A stretch of DNA of 64,000 bases from contig NZ_LMWH01000161.1 in assembly GCF_001507435.1 (NCBI RefSeq), positions 67,563 to 131,562 on the forward strand, given 5' to 3'. A model generated the notes under the pieces. That model saw only the letters and a list, made by a program, of their open reading frames with translations, was not told where the DNA came from and did not search any database. The position numbers were made by a program, and so were the translations under genes. Source of the DNA: Streptomyces sp. NRRL F-5122. GTDB lineage: Bacteria; Actinomycetota; Actinomycetes; Streptomycetales; Streptomycetaceae. Each line of letters starts with the position of its first letter. Position 1 is the first letter of the stretch. Positions 28,409 through 37,083 of the stretch are shown piece by piece.

Positions 28409-29860
28409 TCACTTCACGCCCAGGATCTGCTCCACCGGGTCGATCGCGAAGTACACCAGGAACAGAGCCGACACACCCCACAGCAGCCAGTGGACCTCCT
28501 TGGCCTTGCCGAGGACGGCCTTGATGAGGACGTACGACAGGAAGCCGGCTCCGATGCCGTCGGTGATGGAGTAGGTGAACGGCATCGCGGCGATGGTCAG
28601 GAACGCCGGGATGGCGATCTCGTACCTGTCCCAGTCGATGTGCTTGACATGGGTCATCATCAGGAAGCCGACCGCGATCAGCGCGGGTGCCGCGGCCTGG
28701 AGCGGAACGATGGTCAGCAGCGGGGTGAGGAAGAGCGCGAGCCCGAAGAGGCCGCCGGTGACGAGGTTGGCGAATCCGGTGCGCGCGCCCTCGCCGACAC
28801 CGGCCGCGGACTCGATGTAGGCGGTGTTGGACGAGCCGGAGGCGACACCGCCGGCCACCGCGGCGGCACCGTCGATGAACAGGACGCGGCCGATGCCCGG
28901 TACCTTGCCGTTCTCGTCGAGCAGCCCGGCTTCCGCGCTGATGCCGACGATGGTGCCCATGGCGTCGAAGAAGTCGGACAGGATCAGGGTGAAGACCAGC
29001 AGGACGGCGGTGAGCACGCCGGCCTTCCCGAAGCCGCCGAACAGGCTGAAGTGACCGACGAGGCCGAAGTCCGGGCTCGCCACGATCGTGTCGGGGACCT
29101 TGGGGGTGGTCAGGCCCCAGCTCTTGATGTCGGCCAGGGCGTCGATGACGATCGCGACGACCGTCATGGCCACGATGCTGATCAGGATCGCGCCCTTCAC
29201 CTTGCGCGCCAGCAACGCGATGGTCAGCAGCACTCCGAGACAGAACACCAGCACGGGCCAGCCCGTCAGCCGGCCCACGGCGCCCAGTTGCACCGGCACG
29301 GTGCTGTTCGCGGCGTCGGGGATGCGGCTGACGAAGCCGGCGTCGACGAAGCCGATGAAGGCGATGAACAGCCCGATACCTACGCCGATGGCCTGCTTCA
29401 GCTGCTGCGGGATGGCGTTCATGATCGCTTCCCGTAGCCCGGTGAGGACCAGAACACAGATGACGATGCCTTCCAGGACGACGAGGCCCATGGCGTCCGC
29501 CCAGCTCATCAGCGGGGCGAGCTGGAAGGCGACGACCGCGTTGAGGCCGAGCCCGGCGGCGATGGCGAGCGGCAGATTGCCGCCGACGCCCATGATGACC
29601 GTCATGACGCACGCCACCAGGGCGGTGGCGGTGACCAGTTGGCCGGTGTCCAGCTGATGGCCGAACTTGTCCTTGGCGCTGCCCAGGATGATCGGATTCA
29701 GGACGAGGATGTAGGCCATGGTGAAGAACGTGGCGAAGCCGCCGCGTATCTCACGGCCGAAGGTGGAGCCGCGTTCGGAGATCCTGAAGAACCGGTCGAC
29801 GCCGTTCGCCGCGGGGGGTGCGGCACTCGACCGGTCGGCCGCCTTCTGCGTTTCGGACAT
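28409..29860 (-). CDS. NCS2/AzgA-type purine permease
   Basis: The 483-residue membrane protein has about 13 hydrophobic spans. The AzgA hallmark is at the N terminus: FFRISERGSTFGREI and the span FATFFTMAYILVLNP, with LGLNAVVAFQLAP and DFFDAMGTIVGIS further on. It imports adenine, guanine or hypoxanthine by proton symport. The start at 29860 follows a purine-rich AGGAGCACCGCC site. Confidence 0.92.
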   Translation of the reverse strand: MSETQKAADRSSAAPPAANGVDRFFRISERGSTFGREIRGGFATFFTMAYILVLNPIILGSAKDKFGHQLDTGQLVTATALVACVMTVIMGVGGNLPLAIAAGLGLNAVVAFQLAPLMSWADAMGLVVLEGIVICVLVLTGLREAIMNAIPQQLKQAIGVGIGLFIAFIGFVDAGFVSRIPDAANSTVPVQLGAVGRLTGWPVLVFCLGVLLTIALLARKVKGAILISIVAMTVVAIVIDALADIKSWGLTTPKVPDTIVASPDFGLVGHFSLFGGFGKAGVLTAVLLVFTLILSDFFDAMGTIVGISAEAGLLDENGKVPGIGRVLFIDGAAAVAGGVASGSSNTAYIESAAGVGEGARTGFANLVTGGLFGLALFLTPLLTIVPLQAAAPALIAVGFLMMTHVKHIDWDRYEIAIPAFLTIAAMPFTYSITDGIGAGFLSYVLIKAVLGKAKEVHWLLWGVSALFLVYFAIDPVEQILGVK

Positions 29861-29922
29861 GGCGGTGCTCCTTGCTGCCTGGTGGACCGGTGCCGGATGC
29901 TGGCTGGATTGTTCCCCCGGTG

Positions 29923-29937
29923 AACCTGTTTCAGGTT
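29923..29937. promoter_or_regulatory. Palindrome upstream of the purine permease
   Basis: AACCTG-TTT-CAGGTT is a perfect 6+3+6 palindrome 63 bp before the permease start, in the 144-bp gap after the dehydratase gene. On the plus strand it is followed by TTTTC, so a small terminator is an alternative reading. Confidence 0.35.
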
Positions 29938-30004
29938 TTCTCCGTGTTACGGAATCGGATTCCGCCCCGCACAGGAGGTCCGGTGCGCGGGAGCACCGTG
30001 CGCC

Positions 30005-31726
30005 TCAGCCCGCGTACGGGTCGGGCACCTCGCCGCGCCGGGCCAGGAACTCGAAGTCGCAGCCGGTGTCGGCCTGGGTGATCTGGCCGTTGTAGAGCAC
30101 GCCGTAGCCGCGCTCGTAGCGCGCCGGGGGCGGGGTCCATCGTGCACGGCGGCGCTCCAGCTCCTCGTCGTCGACATGGAGCCGGAGGGTGCGCGCCTCG
30201 ACGTCGAGCGTGATGCTGTCGCCGGTGCGTACGAGCGCCAGTGGGCCGCCGACATACGACTCCGGCGCCACATGCAGCACGCACGCGCCGTAACTCGTGC
30301 CGCTCATCCGGGAGTCGGAGATCCGGACCATGTCCCGCACGCCCTGCTTCAGCAGATGGCCGGGGATGGGCAGCATCCCGTACTCGGGCATCCCGGGTCC
30401 GCCCTTCGGACCAGCGTTGCGCAGCACCAGCACGCTGTCCGCGGTGATGCCGAGCGCCGGGTCGTCGATGGTCCGCTGCATCGTCCTGTAGTCGTCGAAG
30501 ACGACCGCGGGCCCGGTGTGCGCGAGCAGGTGCGGCTTCGCGGCGATGTGCTTGATGACGGCACCGTCCGGGCACAGGTTGCCGCGCAGCACGGCGACCC
30601 CGCCCTCCTGCGCGACCGGGTTTTCGCGGGGCCGGATGACGTCGTCGTCGTGCACCCGGGCTCCCGCGATCTGCTCGCGCAGGGTGTCGTGGCAGACCGT
30701 CGGCCGGTCCAGGTGCAGCAGGTCCGGGATCCGGGACAGGAAGCCGGGCAGGCCGCCCGCGAAGTGGAAGTCCTCCATGAGATACCGCTCGCCGCCGGGC
30801 CGGATGTTGGCGAGCACGGGCGTCGTCCGCGCGATGCGGTCGAAGTCGTCGAGGGTGAGCGGGACTCCGGCCCGGCCGGCCATGGCGATCAGATGGATGA
30901 CGGCGTTGGTGGAACCGCCGAGCCCGAGGACCGTGGTCACCGCGTCCTCGAAGGCCTCGCGCGTGAGGATGTGGCTCGGCCTGCGGTCCTGGAGCACGAG
31001 TTCCACGATCCGGCGTCCGGACGCGGCTGCCATGCGCTCGTGCCCGGAGTCGACGGCCGGGATGCTCGACGCACCGGGCACGGTCACCCCGAGGGCCTCG
31101 GCGGCAGCGGTGAGCGTGGACGCCGTGCCCATGGTCATGCAGTGCCCGGGCGAGCGGGCGAGCCCGCTCTCCAGCTCCGACATCTCGCAGTCGCCGATGA
31201 GTCCGGCACGCTTGTCGTCCCAGTACTTCCACATGTCGGTGCCCGAGCCGAGGACCTCACTGCGCCAGTGGCCCGGCAGCATGGGCCCGGCGGGCACGAA
31301 CACGGCCGGCAGGTCGACGGAGGCGGCACCCATGAGGAGCGCGGGCGTGGACTTGTCGCAGCCGCCCATGAGCACGGCCCCGTCGACCGGATAGGAGCGC
31401 AGCAGTTCCTCGGTCTCCAGCGAGAGGAGGTTGCGGTAGAGCATGGGGGTCGGCTTCTGGAAGGTCTCACTGAGCGTGGAGACCGGGAACTCCAGCGGGA
31501 AGCCGCCGGCCTGCCACACGCCCCGCTTGACCGCCTGGGCCCGGTCCCGTAGATGGACGTGGCAGGGGTTGATGTCCGACCAGGTGTTCAGGATCGCGAT
31601 GACGGGCTTGCCCAGGTGCTCCTCGGGGAGGTAGCCGAGCTGGCGGGTGCGGGCCCGGTGGCTGAAGGAGCGCAGCCCCTCGGTGCCGTACCACTGGTGG
31701 CTGCGGAGTTCCTCGGGCTTCCTCAC
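30005..31726 (-). CDS. IlvD/EDD-family sugar-acid dehydratase (arabinonate/xylonate type)
   Basis: A GTG overlapping the aldolase stop gives 573 residues. Fe-S cysteines lie in INPCHVH, GGCDKS and GDCEM. ILNTWSDINPC, YRNLLSLETEELLRSYP and the C-terminal PDPYAG match the sugar-acid dehydratase branch (L-arabinonate/D-xylonate/galactonate-like) better than branched-chain IlvD. The enzyme removes water from an aldonic or aldaric acid to give a 2-keto-3-deoxy acid. It is last in the GntR-aldolase-dehydratase operon. The exact substrate cannot be read. Confidence 0.88.
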   Translation of the reverse strand: MRKPEELRSHQWYGTEGLRSFSHRARTRQLGYLPEEHLGKPVIAILNTWSDINPCHVHLRDRAQAVKRGVWQAGGFPLEFPVSTLSETFQKPTPMLYRNLLSLETEELLRSYPVDGAVLMGGCDKSTPALLMGAASVDLPAVFVPAGPMLPGHWRSEVLGSGTDMWKYWDDKRAGLIGDCEMSELESGLARSPGHCMTMGTASTLTAAAEALGVTVPGASSIPAVDSGHERMAAASGRRIVELVLQDRRPSHILTREAFEDAVTTVLGLGGSTNAVIHLIAMAGRAGVPLTLDDFDRIARTTPVLANIRPGGERYLMEDFHFAGGLPGFLSRIPDLLHLDRPTVCHDTLREQIAGARVHDDDVIRPRENPVAQEGGVAVLRGNLCPDGAVIKHIAAKPHLLAHTGPAVVFDDYRTMQRTIDDPALGITADSVLVLRNAGPKGGPGMPEYGMLPIPGHLLKQGVRDMVRISDSRMSGTSYGACVLHVAPESYVGGPLALVRTGDSITLDVEARTLRLHVDDEELERRRARWTPPPARYERGYGVLYNGQITQADTGCDFEFLARRGEVPDPYAG

Positions 31727-32634
31727 AGGCACCACCCGGCGACGATGCGGGCGACCTCGGCGCGTGTCTGCTCGGGAAGCGTCCTGCTCGGCGGGCGCAC
31801 GCTGCGGCGGCACAGGCCGAGCGAGGCGAGGGCGTCCTTGACGACGGCGACGTTGTCGGCGGACCCGTCGGCAGAGCGCAGTTCCTCGAAGCTGCGGATC
31901 CGCTCCCACACCTTCATGGCGGCCCGGTAGTCGCCGGACCGCAGCGCCGTGATCATGTTCAGCGACATCGCCGGGGCGACGTTCACCAGCCCGGAGGTGA
32001 AGCCGGTCGCGCCCGCCGAGAAGTAGGAGGGGGCGTACGGCTCGGCGAGGCCGGCCACCCACACGAAGCGGTCCAGGCCGGCGTCCCTCGCGAAGGCGGC
32101 GAACCGGGCGGCGTCCGGGACGGCGTACTTCACACCGATGACGTTCGGGCAGTGGTCGGCCAGCTCGGAGAGCCGGGAACCGTGCAGCCGGGCGTCGCGG
32201 ACATAGGGGACCACCCCGAGGCCGGGCACCGCCTCGGCGATGGCGCGGTGGTAGTCGACCCACCCGGCGGGAGAGACATAGGGATGCGCGGGCTGATGGA
32301 CCATCACCATTGCGGCGCCCCGCTCGGCGGCATGGCGGGCGGTGGCGACGGCGGTGGGCACATCGTGCCCGACACCGACGAGCACGGTGGCCGACTCCCC
32401 CGCCTCCTCGAGGGTCAGTTCGGTCACCGATCGCCGTTCCTCGGGCGTGAGGGCGTAGAACTCACCGGTGTTGCCGCCGGGGGTCAGGGTCCTGACACCG
32501 CCGTCCAGCAGCCGCCGCAGCAGCGCCCGGTGGACGTCCCGGTCGACGGTGCCGTCCTCGGCGAACGGGGTCACCGGGATCGCCACCACATCGGCCAGGG
32601 CCGCCCGCTGGGTGTCGAACGCGACGCCGCTCAT
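31723..32634 (-). CDS. DHDPS/NAL-family aldolase or dehydratase (2-keto-3-deoxy sugar acid type)
   Basis: The ATG overlaps the gntR stop; 303 residues. The (beta/alpha)8 lyase features are IPVTPF at the N terminus, GGNTGEFYALTPEER and the Schiff-base lysine in VIGVKYAVPD near residue 165. The usual Tyr-Tyr motif is replaced by HPYVSP, which keeps one Tyr. Its partner dehydratase suggests a 2-keto-3-deoxy acid substrate, giving either 2,5-dioxovalerate or pyruvate plus an aldehyde. Confidence 0.87.
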   Translation of the reverse strand: MSGVAFDTQRAALADVVAIPVTPFAEDGTVDRDVHRALLRRLLDGGVRTLTPGGNTGEFYALTPEERRSVTELTLEEAGESATVLVGVGHDVPTAVATARHAAERGAAMVMVHQPAHPYVSPAGWVDYHRAIAEAVPGLGVVPYVRDARLHGSRLSELADHCPNVIGVKYAVPDAARFAAFARDAGLDRFVWVAGLAEPYAPSYFSAGATGFTSGLVNVAPAMSLNMITALRSGDYRAAMKVWERIRSFEELRSADGSADNVAVVKDALASLGLCRRSVRPPSRTLPEQTRAEVARIVAGWCL

Positions 32635-33287
32635 CGCCGGCCCTCCTCTTCCCGGGTACCGGGGAACGCCCGGTGGAGGAACGACGCGATGTGGTCGTGC
32701 AGAGCGCTCGCGGCGCCGTCCGCGTCGCCCAGCCGGGCGAGCCGCAGGATCTCCCGGTGCTCGGCGGCCTCCACCGCCCAGGAGGGATCGGCGGCCCAGG
32801 CGACGGCGGAGACCAGGGCGGCCTGGTCGCGGACCTCGTCGAGCATCCGGCCGAGCAGCGGATTGCCGCAGGGCAGATACAGGGCGCGGTGGAACTCCCG
32901 GTTGGCCAGCGAGCGTTCGGCGGTGTCCGCCGCCGCGTCGGCCCGGTCCAGCGCGTCGCGCGCGGCGTCGAGCACGGCTCGTCGCCGCACCGAGCGGCGC
33001 AGTGCCTCCGGCTCGAGGAGCAGCCGGACGTCGTAGACCTCCCGTGCCATGTCCGCATCCACCGTGCGCACCGTGACGCCCTTGTACTGGCTCATCACGA
33101 CGAGCCCGGTCCCCGCGAGCGTCTTGAGCGCCTCTCGTACGGGCGTCTTCGACACCCCGTAGTGCGCGGCGAGTTCGGTCTCGACCAGGGGCCGACCGGG
33201 CGAGAGCTGTCCGGTGAGGATGCGGTGCTTGATCCCCTCCAGCACGAACTGCGTGCGGGAGGGGATCGGTGTGGGCACAGAGGTCAT
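32631..33287 (-). CDS. GntR/FadR-family regulator
   Basis: The 218-residue protein has a GntR winged helix at residues 10-75 (LVETELAAHYGVSKTPVREAL type) and an all-helical FCD effector domain with the metal-site pattern of FadR-like regulators. First gene of the three-gene operon, so likely autoregulatory. The palindrome at 33318-33327 is a candidate operator. Confidence 0.92.
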   Translation of the reverse strand: MTSVPTPIPSRTQFVLEGIKHRILTGQLSPGRPLVETELAAHYGVSKTPVREALKTLAGTGLVVMSQYKGVTVRTVDADMAREVYDVRLLLEPEALRRSVRRRAVLDAARDALDRADAAADTAERSLANREFHRALYLPCGNPLLGRMLDEVRDQAALVSAVAWAADPSWAVEAAEHREILRLARLGDADGAASALHDHIASFLHRAFPGTREEEGRR

Positions 33288-33317
33288 GCACGCCTCTCGG
33301 GTCTCGTATATCGCGTC

Positions 33318-33327
33318 TCATATATGA
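33318..33327. promoter_or_regulatory. Candidate GntR operator
   Basis: TCATATATGA is a perfect 10-bp palindrome 31 bp upstream of the gntR-type start, within an AT-rich island (CGTATATCG before it, ACGTATGAAG after it). Such sites are typical for FadR-like autoregulators. Confidence 0.5.
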
Positions 33328-33462
33328 CGTATGAAGTACGACGCGATGAACCTAGGCGCGTGCGGGACGTCCGTCAACGCTCAGGACCAGGGAAGTCGGG
33401 ACCCGGGAACCCTCGTGCTCCGCACCGCGGTTGCCCACCGTCCGGCAGGGAATCGGCACCGC

Positions 33463-34050
33463 TCACGACTTCCAGTCGGGGTCCCGTCCGCTGAGGCCGA
33501 TCGCCCGGTCGAGCAGTGGGGCGTCGGCCGGAACGGGCACGACCGGACCGAACAGGCCGCCACCGCGGTCCGGGTCGTCGGCCGCGGCGGCCAGGAAGCC
33601 GTACGAGGCAATGAGCGCCCCCCGGTCCGGTTCGTACTCCTGGCCGGTGGCCCTGGCCAGGTCCCAGCCGTGGATCACCAGTTCGTCGGCCGCCACGGCG
33701 CCCGCGACCCGGCCCGGCAGAGCCACTCCACCGGCGCGGGTCTCACCCTCCCAGGCCGCGGGGTCACGCCAGGCCTCGGCCATCTGGTCGAGCGCCGACG
33801 GCAGTGCCTCGCGCCAGCCCGGCCCGATGTCCGGTTCGATGGCGTCCGGACCGGTGTCCGTGGTGGCGCCGAGATCCTTGCGCCCGGCGTCCCGGAACGC
33901 GACGGCCAGCCCCAGCAGATGGCCCAACAGGGTGCGCACCGTGAAGCCGGGGCAGGGCGTGGCGTCCAGGAGTTGTTCGTCGCGCACCCCGGCGGCGAGC
34001 CGGGCGACGATGCGCGTCTGCGGTCCGAGATCGACGATCGTGTCGGTCAT
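33463..34050 (-). CDS. TIGR03086-family metal-binding protein (DinB / maleylpyruvate isomerase N-terminal-like)
   Basis: The 195-residue protein has the TIGR03086 pattern: TPCPGFTVRTLLGHLLG near residue 32, ALDQMAEAWRDP and ADELVIHGWDLARATGQ, whose His residues form the metal site of the four-helix DinB-like fold. These actinobacterial proteins are thought to relate to mycothiol-dependent enzymes; no specific reaction can be assigned. Confidence 0.85.
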   Translation of the reverse strand: MTDTIVDLGPQTRIVARLAAGVRDEQLLDATPCPGFTVRTLLGHLLGLAVAFRDAGRKDLGATTDTGPDAIEPDIGPGWREALPSALDQMAEAWRDPAAWEGETRAGGVALPGRVAGAVAADELVIHGWDLARATGQEYEPDRGALIASYGFLAAAADDPDRGGGLFGPVVPVPADAPLLDRAIGLSGRDPDWKS

Positions 34051-34127
34051 TCTGTCCTCCGAGTCCTCTTCACTCGAGAGGTTGACCGACGCGGACCACC
34101 GAACTCATCGCTCCCGCGCCCTCCGTT

Positions 34128-34547
34128 TCAGGGAGCCGTGTGTTCCCTGACGGCCGCGCGCCGCCTGCCGCGCAGCAGATCACGTACCGAGGGCCCGCCG
34201 CGCAGGCACCACAGCGCGATCACCGGGTCGCAGATCGCGCAGCCCAACGAGGAGCCGTGGTCGAAGGGGACGATGGGGTTTCCCTTGAGGTGGTGCACGA
34301 CGTCCCACCCGGTGTGCAGCAGCCAGCCGACGCCGATGAACGTCCATGACTCCAGGCCCCGGTAGGCGACACAGGTGACGAGGGCGGTGAACGCGAACTC
34401 CCAGCCGCCGAGACCGCCGCCGCTGAGATAGGCGGCGCCCGCTCCGGCGAGCATGACCGCGTTGACGCGCCGCCGGTGCGGTTCGCGCAGGAGGGACATG
34501 AGGACCGCATAGAGGACGCCGATGGCTACGGGCGCGAGATACTGCAC
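34128..34547 (-). CDS. DUF6010-like small membrane protein
   Basis: The 139-residue protein has about four hydrophobic segments. Conserved-looking positions are His in LLHTGWDVVHHLKG and Cys in SLGCAICDPVIALWC. The C terminus is basic and cytosolic. Function unknown. It lies 77 bp upstream of the TIGR03086 gene and may be co-transcribed with it. Confidence 0.7.
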   Translation of the reverse strand: MQYLAPVAIGVLYAVLMSLLREPHRRRVNAVMLAGAGAAYLSGGGLGGWEFAFTALVTCVAYRGLESWTFIGVGWLLHTGWDVVHHLKGNPIVPFDHGSSLGCAICDPVIALWCLRGGPSVRDLLRGRRRAAVREHTAP

Positions 34548-34750
34548 GGGACTGCCTTTCCGGGGTCGTACGGGTGACGCGGCCGGCCGGCGCGGGGACG
34601 GCTCACCACGCTAGGTCCGCGCATCCGGGCTCCCCACGGGGATTAGTGACGGCCACCGACGGATTTCCGTCCGCGGGCCGCCCGCCGACCTGTCTTTTAG
34701 GGCACCTGCCCCATCCCGTGGGCACCTCCTTAGAACCACGATGACCAGGC

Positions 34751-35983
34751 ATGACGACGACATGGTCCGGGGCGCGCCTGCTGCGCGACCGCAACGCAAG
34801 GCTGTATCTGACCCAGGTGGTGGTCTCCGGCTTCGGCACGTCGGCGCTGTGGCTGGTGTCCGGGGTGTGGGTCAAGGACCTCACGGGCTCGAACGGTCTG
34901 GCGGCGCTCTGCATCTTCGCCCTGTGGGCTCCGACCCTGGTCGGACCGCTGCTGGGCACGGTGGCCGACCGCATCCGGCGCAAGCCGCTGCTGATCGGTG
35001 TGAACCTGCTCCTGGCCGCCCTGGTGCTCGCCCTCGTCACCGTCGACTCCCCGGATCGCCTGTGGCTGCTGTTCGCGGTCCTGCTCGTCTACGGCGCCGC
35101 GGGCGTCGTCCAGGACGCGGCGGAGTCGGCGCTCGTCACCGCCGCCGTCGACCCCTCGCTGCTGGGCGACTTCAACGGGCTGCGGATGACGGCCAACGAG
35201 GGCATGAAGCTCGTGGCCCCGCTGGCCGGAGCGGGCCTCTACGCGGTGTACGGCGGCCCGGGCGTCGCGCTCCTGGACGCGGTCACCTTCGTGCTCGCCG
35301 CGGGTCTGTGCGCGCTGCTCCGCGTCCACGAGGACCGGCCGCGGCAGGCTTCGGGCGACTGGCGCGCGCAGACCGCCGAGGGCGCCCGCCATCTGTGGGC
35401 ACATCCGCGACTGCGGCCCATGGTGCTGGCCGGCGGCGGCACCATGCTGTTCACGGGTGTCTGCGGAGCGCTCGTCTACGCCATTGTCGCGGGCCTCGGG
35501 CACTCCCCGGCCTACGCGGGTGTGCTCTACGCCGTCCAGGGCGTCGGCTCGGTGACGATCGGGCTGGTGTCCGGACCCGCGTTGCGGCTGCTGGGCGCCC
35601 ATCTCTTCGGGGCCTGCGGGATCGCCCTCACGGCCGTCGCCGTTGCCGCACGGGCGGTCCCCTCCGACGCGGTGGCCGTGGCGTGCAGCCTGGCGAACGG
35701 TGCGGGGCTGCCCTGTGTGCTGATCGCCGCGCTCACCGCGGTGCAGCGCGAGACGCCGGGTGCGCTGCTGGGCCGAGCGACGGCCACGGCCAACACCCTG
35801 GTCTTCGCGCCGAACGTGATCGGGCTGGCCGCCGGAGCGGCGCTGGTCGAGCTGGTGGACTACCGGCCGCTGCTGGTCGCGCTGGGCCTGGCGCTGCTGG
35901 TCACGGCCGGGCTGCTGCTTCAGAGCCGCGCGAGGGCGTCCCGCACGGCCTCCAGGTCGCCGTCGGACGCCAACCCGGCGTGA
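34751..35983 (+). CDS. Major facilitator superfamily transporter
   Basis: The 410-residue membrane protein has 12 predicted spans and the MFS loop 2-3 motif GTVADRIRRKPLL. The sequence resembles MefA/EntS-type drug or siderophore exporters. Substrate unknown. The last 64 bp overlap the end of the convergent 35920-37083 gene, so their transcripts are complementary there. Confidence 0.85.
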   Translation: MTTTWSGARLLRDRNARLYLTQVVVSGFGTSALWLVSGVWVKDLTGSNGLAALCIFALWAPTLVGPLLGTVADRIRRKPLLIGVNLLLAALVLALVTVDSPDRLWLLFAVLLVYGAAGVVQDAAESALVTAAVDPSLLGDFNGLRMTANEGMKLVAPLAGAGLYAVYGGPGVALLDAVTFVLAAGLCALLRVHEDRPRQASGDWRAQTAEGARHLWAHPRLRPMVLAGGGTMLFTGVCGALVYAIVAGLGHSPAYAGVLYAVQGVGSVTIGLVSGPALRLLGAHLFGACGIALTAVAVAARAVPSDAVAVACSLANGAGLPCVLIAALTAVQRETPGALLGRATATANTLVFAPNVIGLAAGAALVELVDYRPLLVALGLALLVTAGLLLQSRARASRTASRSPSDANPA

Positions 35984-37083
35984 TAGAGCCGCAGTTCCGT
36001 GGCGCCCAGCTCCGCCGCCTCCCGCGCGTCGCGCTCCAGCGTCCGCGGTGCGCCGCCCATGCCGGAGACGACGGTGAAGTTGGCCGCGAGAACGGATCCC
36101 TCCCCGCCCTGCTCCGCGAACGGCACGAGCAGGCCCGCGCCGCCGGTGCAGGGCACCACCACCCCGTCCGCGACGGACAGGATGTGCGCGGGGTCGCCCC
36201 CCGCGTTCGCCCCGCAGTGGTGCCACGCCGGGTCCGCGTGCAGCAGCACCTGGAAGCCTTCGGGCGCGGCCGCGCGGACCGCCGCCACCGCCGCCTCCTG
36301 GAGGGAGCGCGCCACGTCCTCACGCCACGCGCGCGTGGCGGCCGCCCCGGACTCGCCGAGGAGCTTCTCGACGCCCGCCCAGCCACCGTCCGACGGCGCG
36401 CCGCGCCACACCGGTTCCAGCGCGGCGCGTACCGCCGCGGCCAGGGCTCCGGGGTCCGCACCCTGCGCCTCGTATCCCTCACGGCAGCTCTCGCAGAAGC
36501 ACAGCGACATGAGGTAGTGCCCGGCGTCCCCGAGCGCCACTCCGCCGATCTTGTCGTGCGCGTGCAGATGGGCCAGGCCGTACCAGCCGAGCGACTCCAG
36601 CTCGGTGCCGCGCGCCCCGGGCCGCACGGCCGCCTCGGCGGCGAGGTCGACGAGGTACGCGCGCGTGTCCGGCTGGGCGATGCACGGCGCCCACGGATAG
36701 CGGTCGCCGTAGGCGCTGACCACGGAGGTGCCCGGATGTTCCTCCCCGAGCCGTGAGTTGTGCGCCAGCACGACCCAGGTGTGCACCTCGAGACCCGCGC
36801 CGGCGAGCGCCTCGGATGCCGCCCCGAACGCATCACCCGGGGCCCACTCCCCGGCCGGGTACGGACGCGGGACGCGACCCTCCCAGCGCGCGTCCGGCGG
36901 GTAGAGCACGGCAGCGTGGCGGGCCGTCACGATGCGGTGGCGCGGATGCCGGGGGGTGAGCGCACGGGTGGAGTGGTACGCCGAGGCCAGCGTCGCCTGC
37001 CGTACCCCCAGGGCTGCCACGCGGTCCGCGGCCCGCGGGTCCCCGACGACGTCCCAGGGGTAGAGGAACGCCGAGGCCTTCAC
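35920..37083 (-). CDS. Hypothetical protein, probable TIM-barrel sugar-related protein
   Basis: The 387-residue protein, GTG start overlapping the kdgD stop, so coupled to it. Alternating alpha/beta sequence without signal peptide suggests a (beta/alpha)8 barrel. A Cys cluster (LCFCESCREGYEAQG near residue 195) and acidic strand ends (HADPAWHHCG) resemble putative glycoside-hydrolase-like proteins. The operon with KdgD points to uronic or aldaric acid use. I cannot assign a reaction. Confidence 0.7.
   Translation of the reverse strand: MKASAFLYPWDVVGDPRAADRVAALGVRQATLASAYHSTRALTPRHPRHRIVTARHAAVLYPPDARWEGRVPRPYPAGEWAPGDAFGAASEALAGAGLEVHTWVVLAHNSRLGEEHPGTSVVSAYGDRYPWAPCIAQPDTRAYLVDLAAEAAVRPGARGTELESLGWYGLAHLHAHDKIGGVALGDAGHYLMSLCFCESCREGYEAQGADPGALAAAVRAALEPVWRGAPSDGGWAGVEKLLGESGAAATRAWREDVARSLQEAAVAAVRAAAPEGFQVLLHADPAWHHCGANAGGDPAHILSVADGVVVPCTGGAGLLVPFAEQGGEGSVLAANFTVVSGMGGAPRTLERDAREAAELGATELRLYHAGLASDGDLEAVRDALARL

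Noticed and set aside
30005..31726. Branched-chain amino-acid dihydroxyacid dehydratase (IlvD proper)
   Set aside because: The context (GntR, DHDPS-type lyase) and the C-terminal PDPYAG-type ending fit the sugar-acid dehydratase branch; no ilv genes are near.
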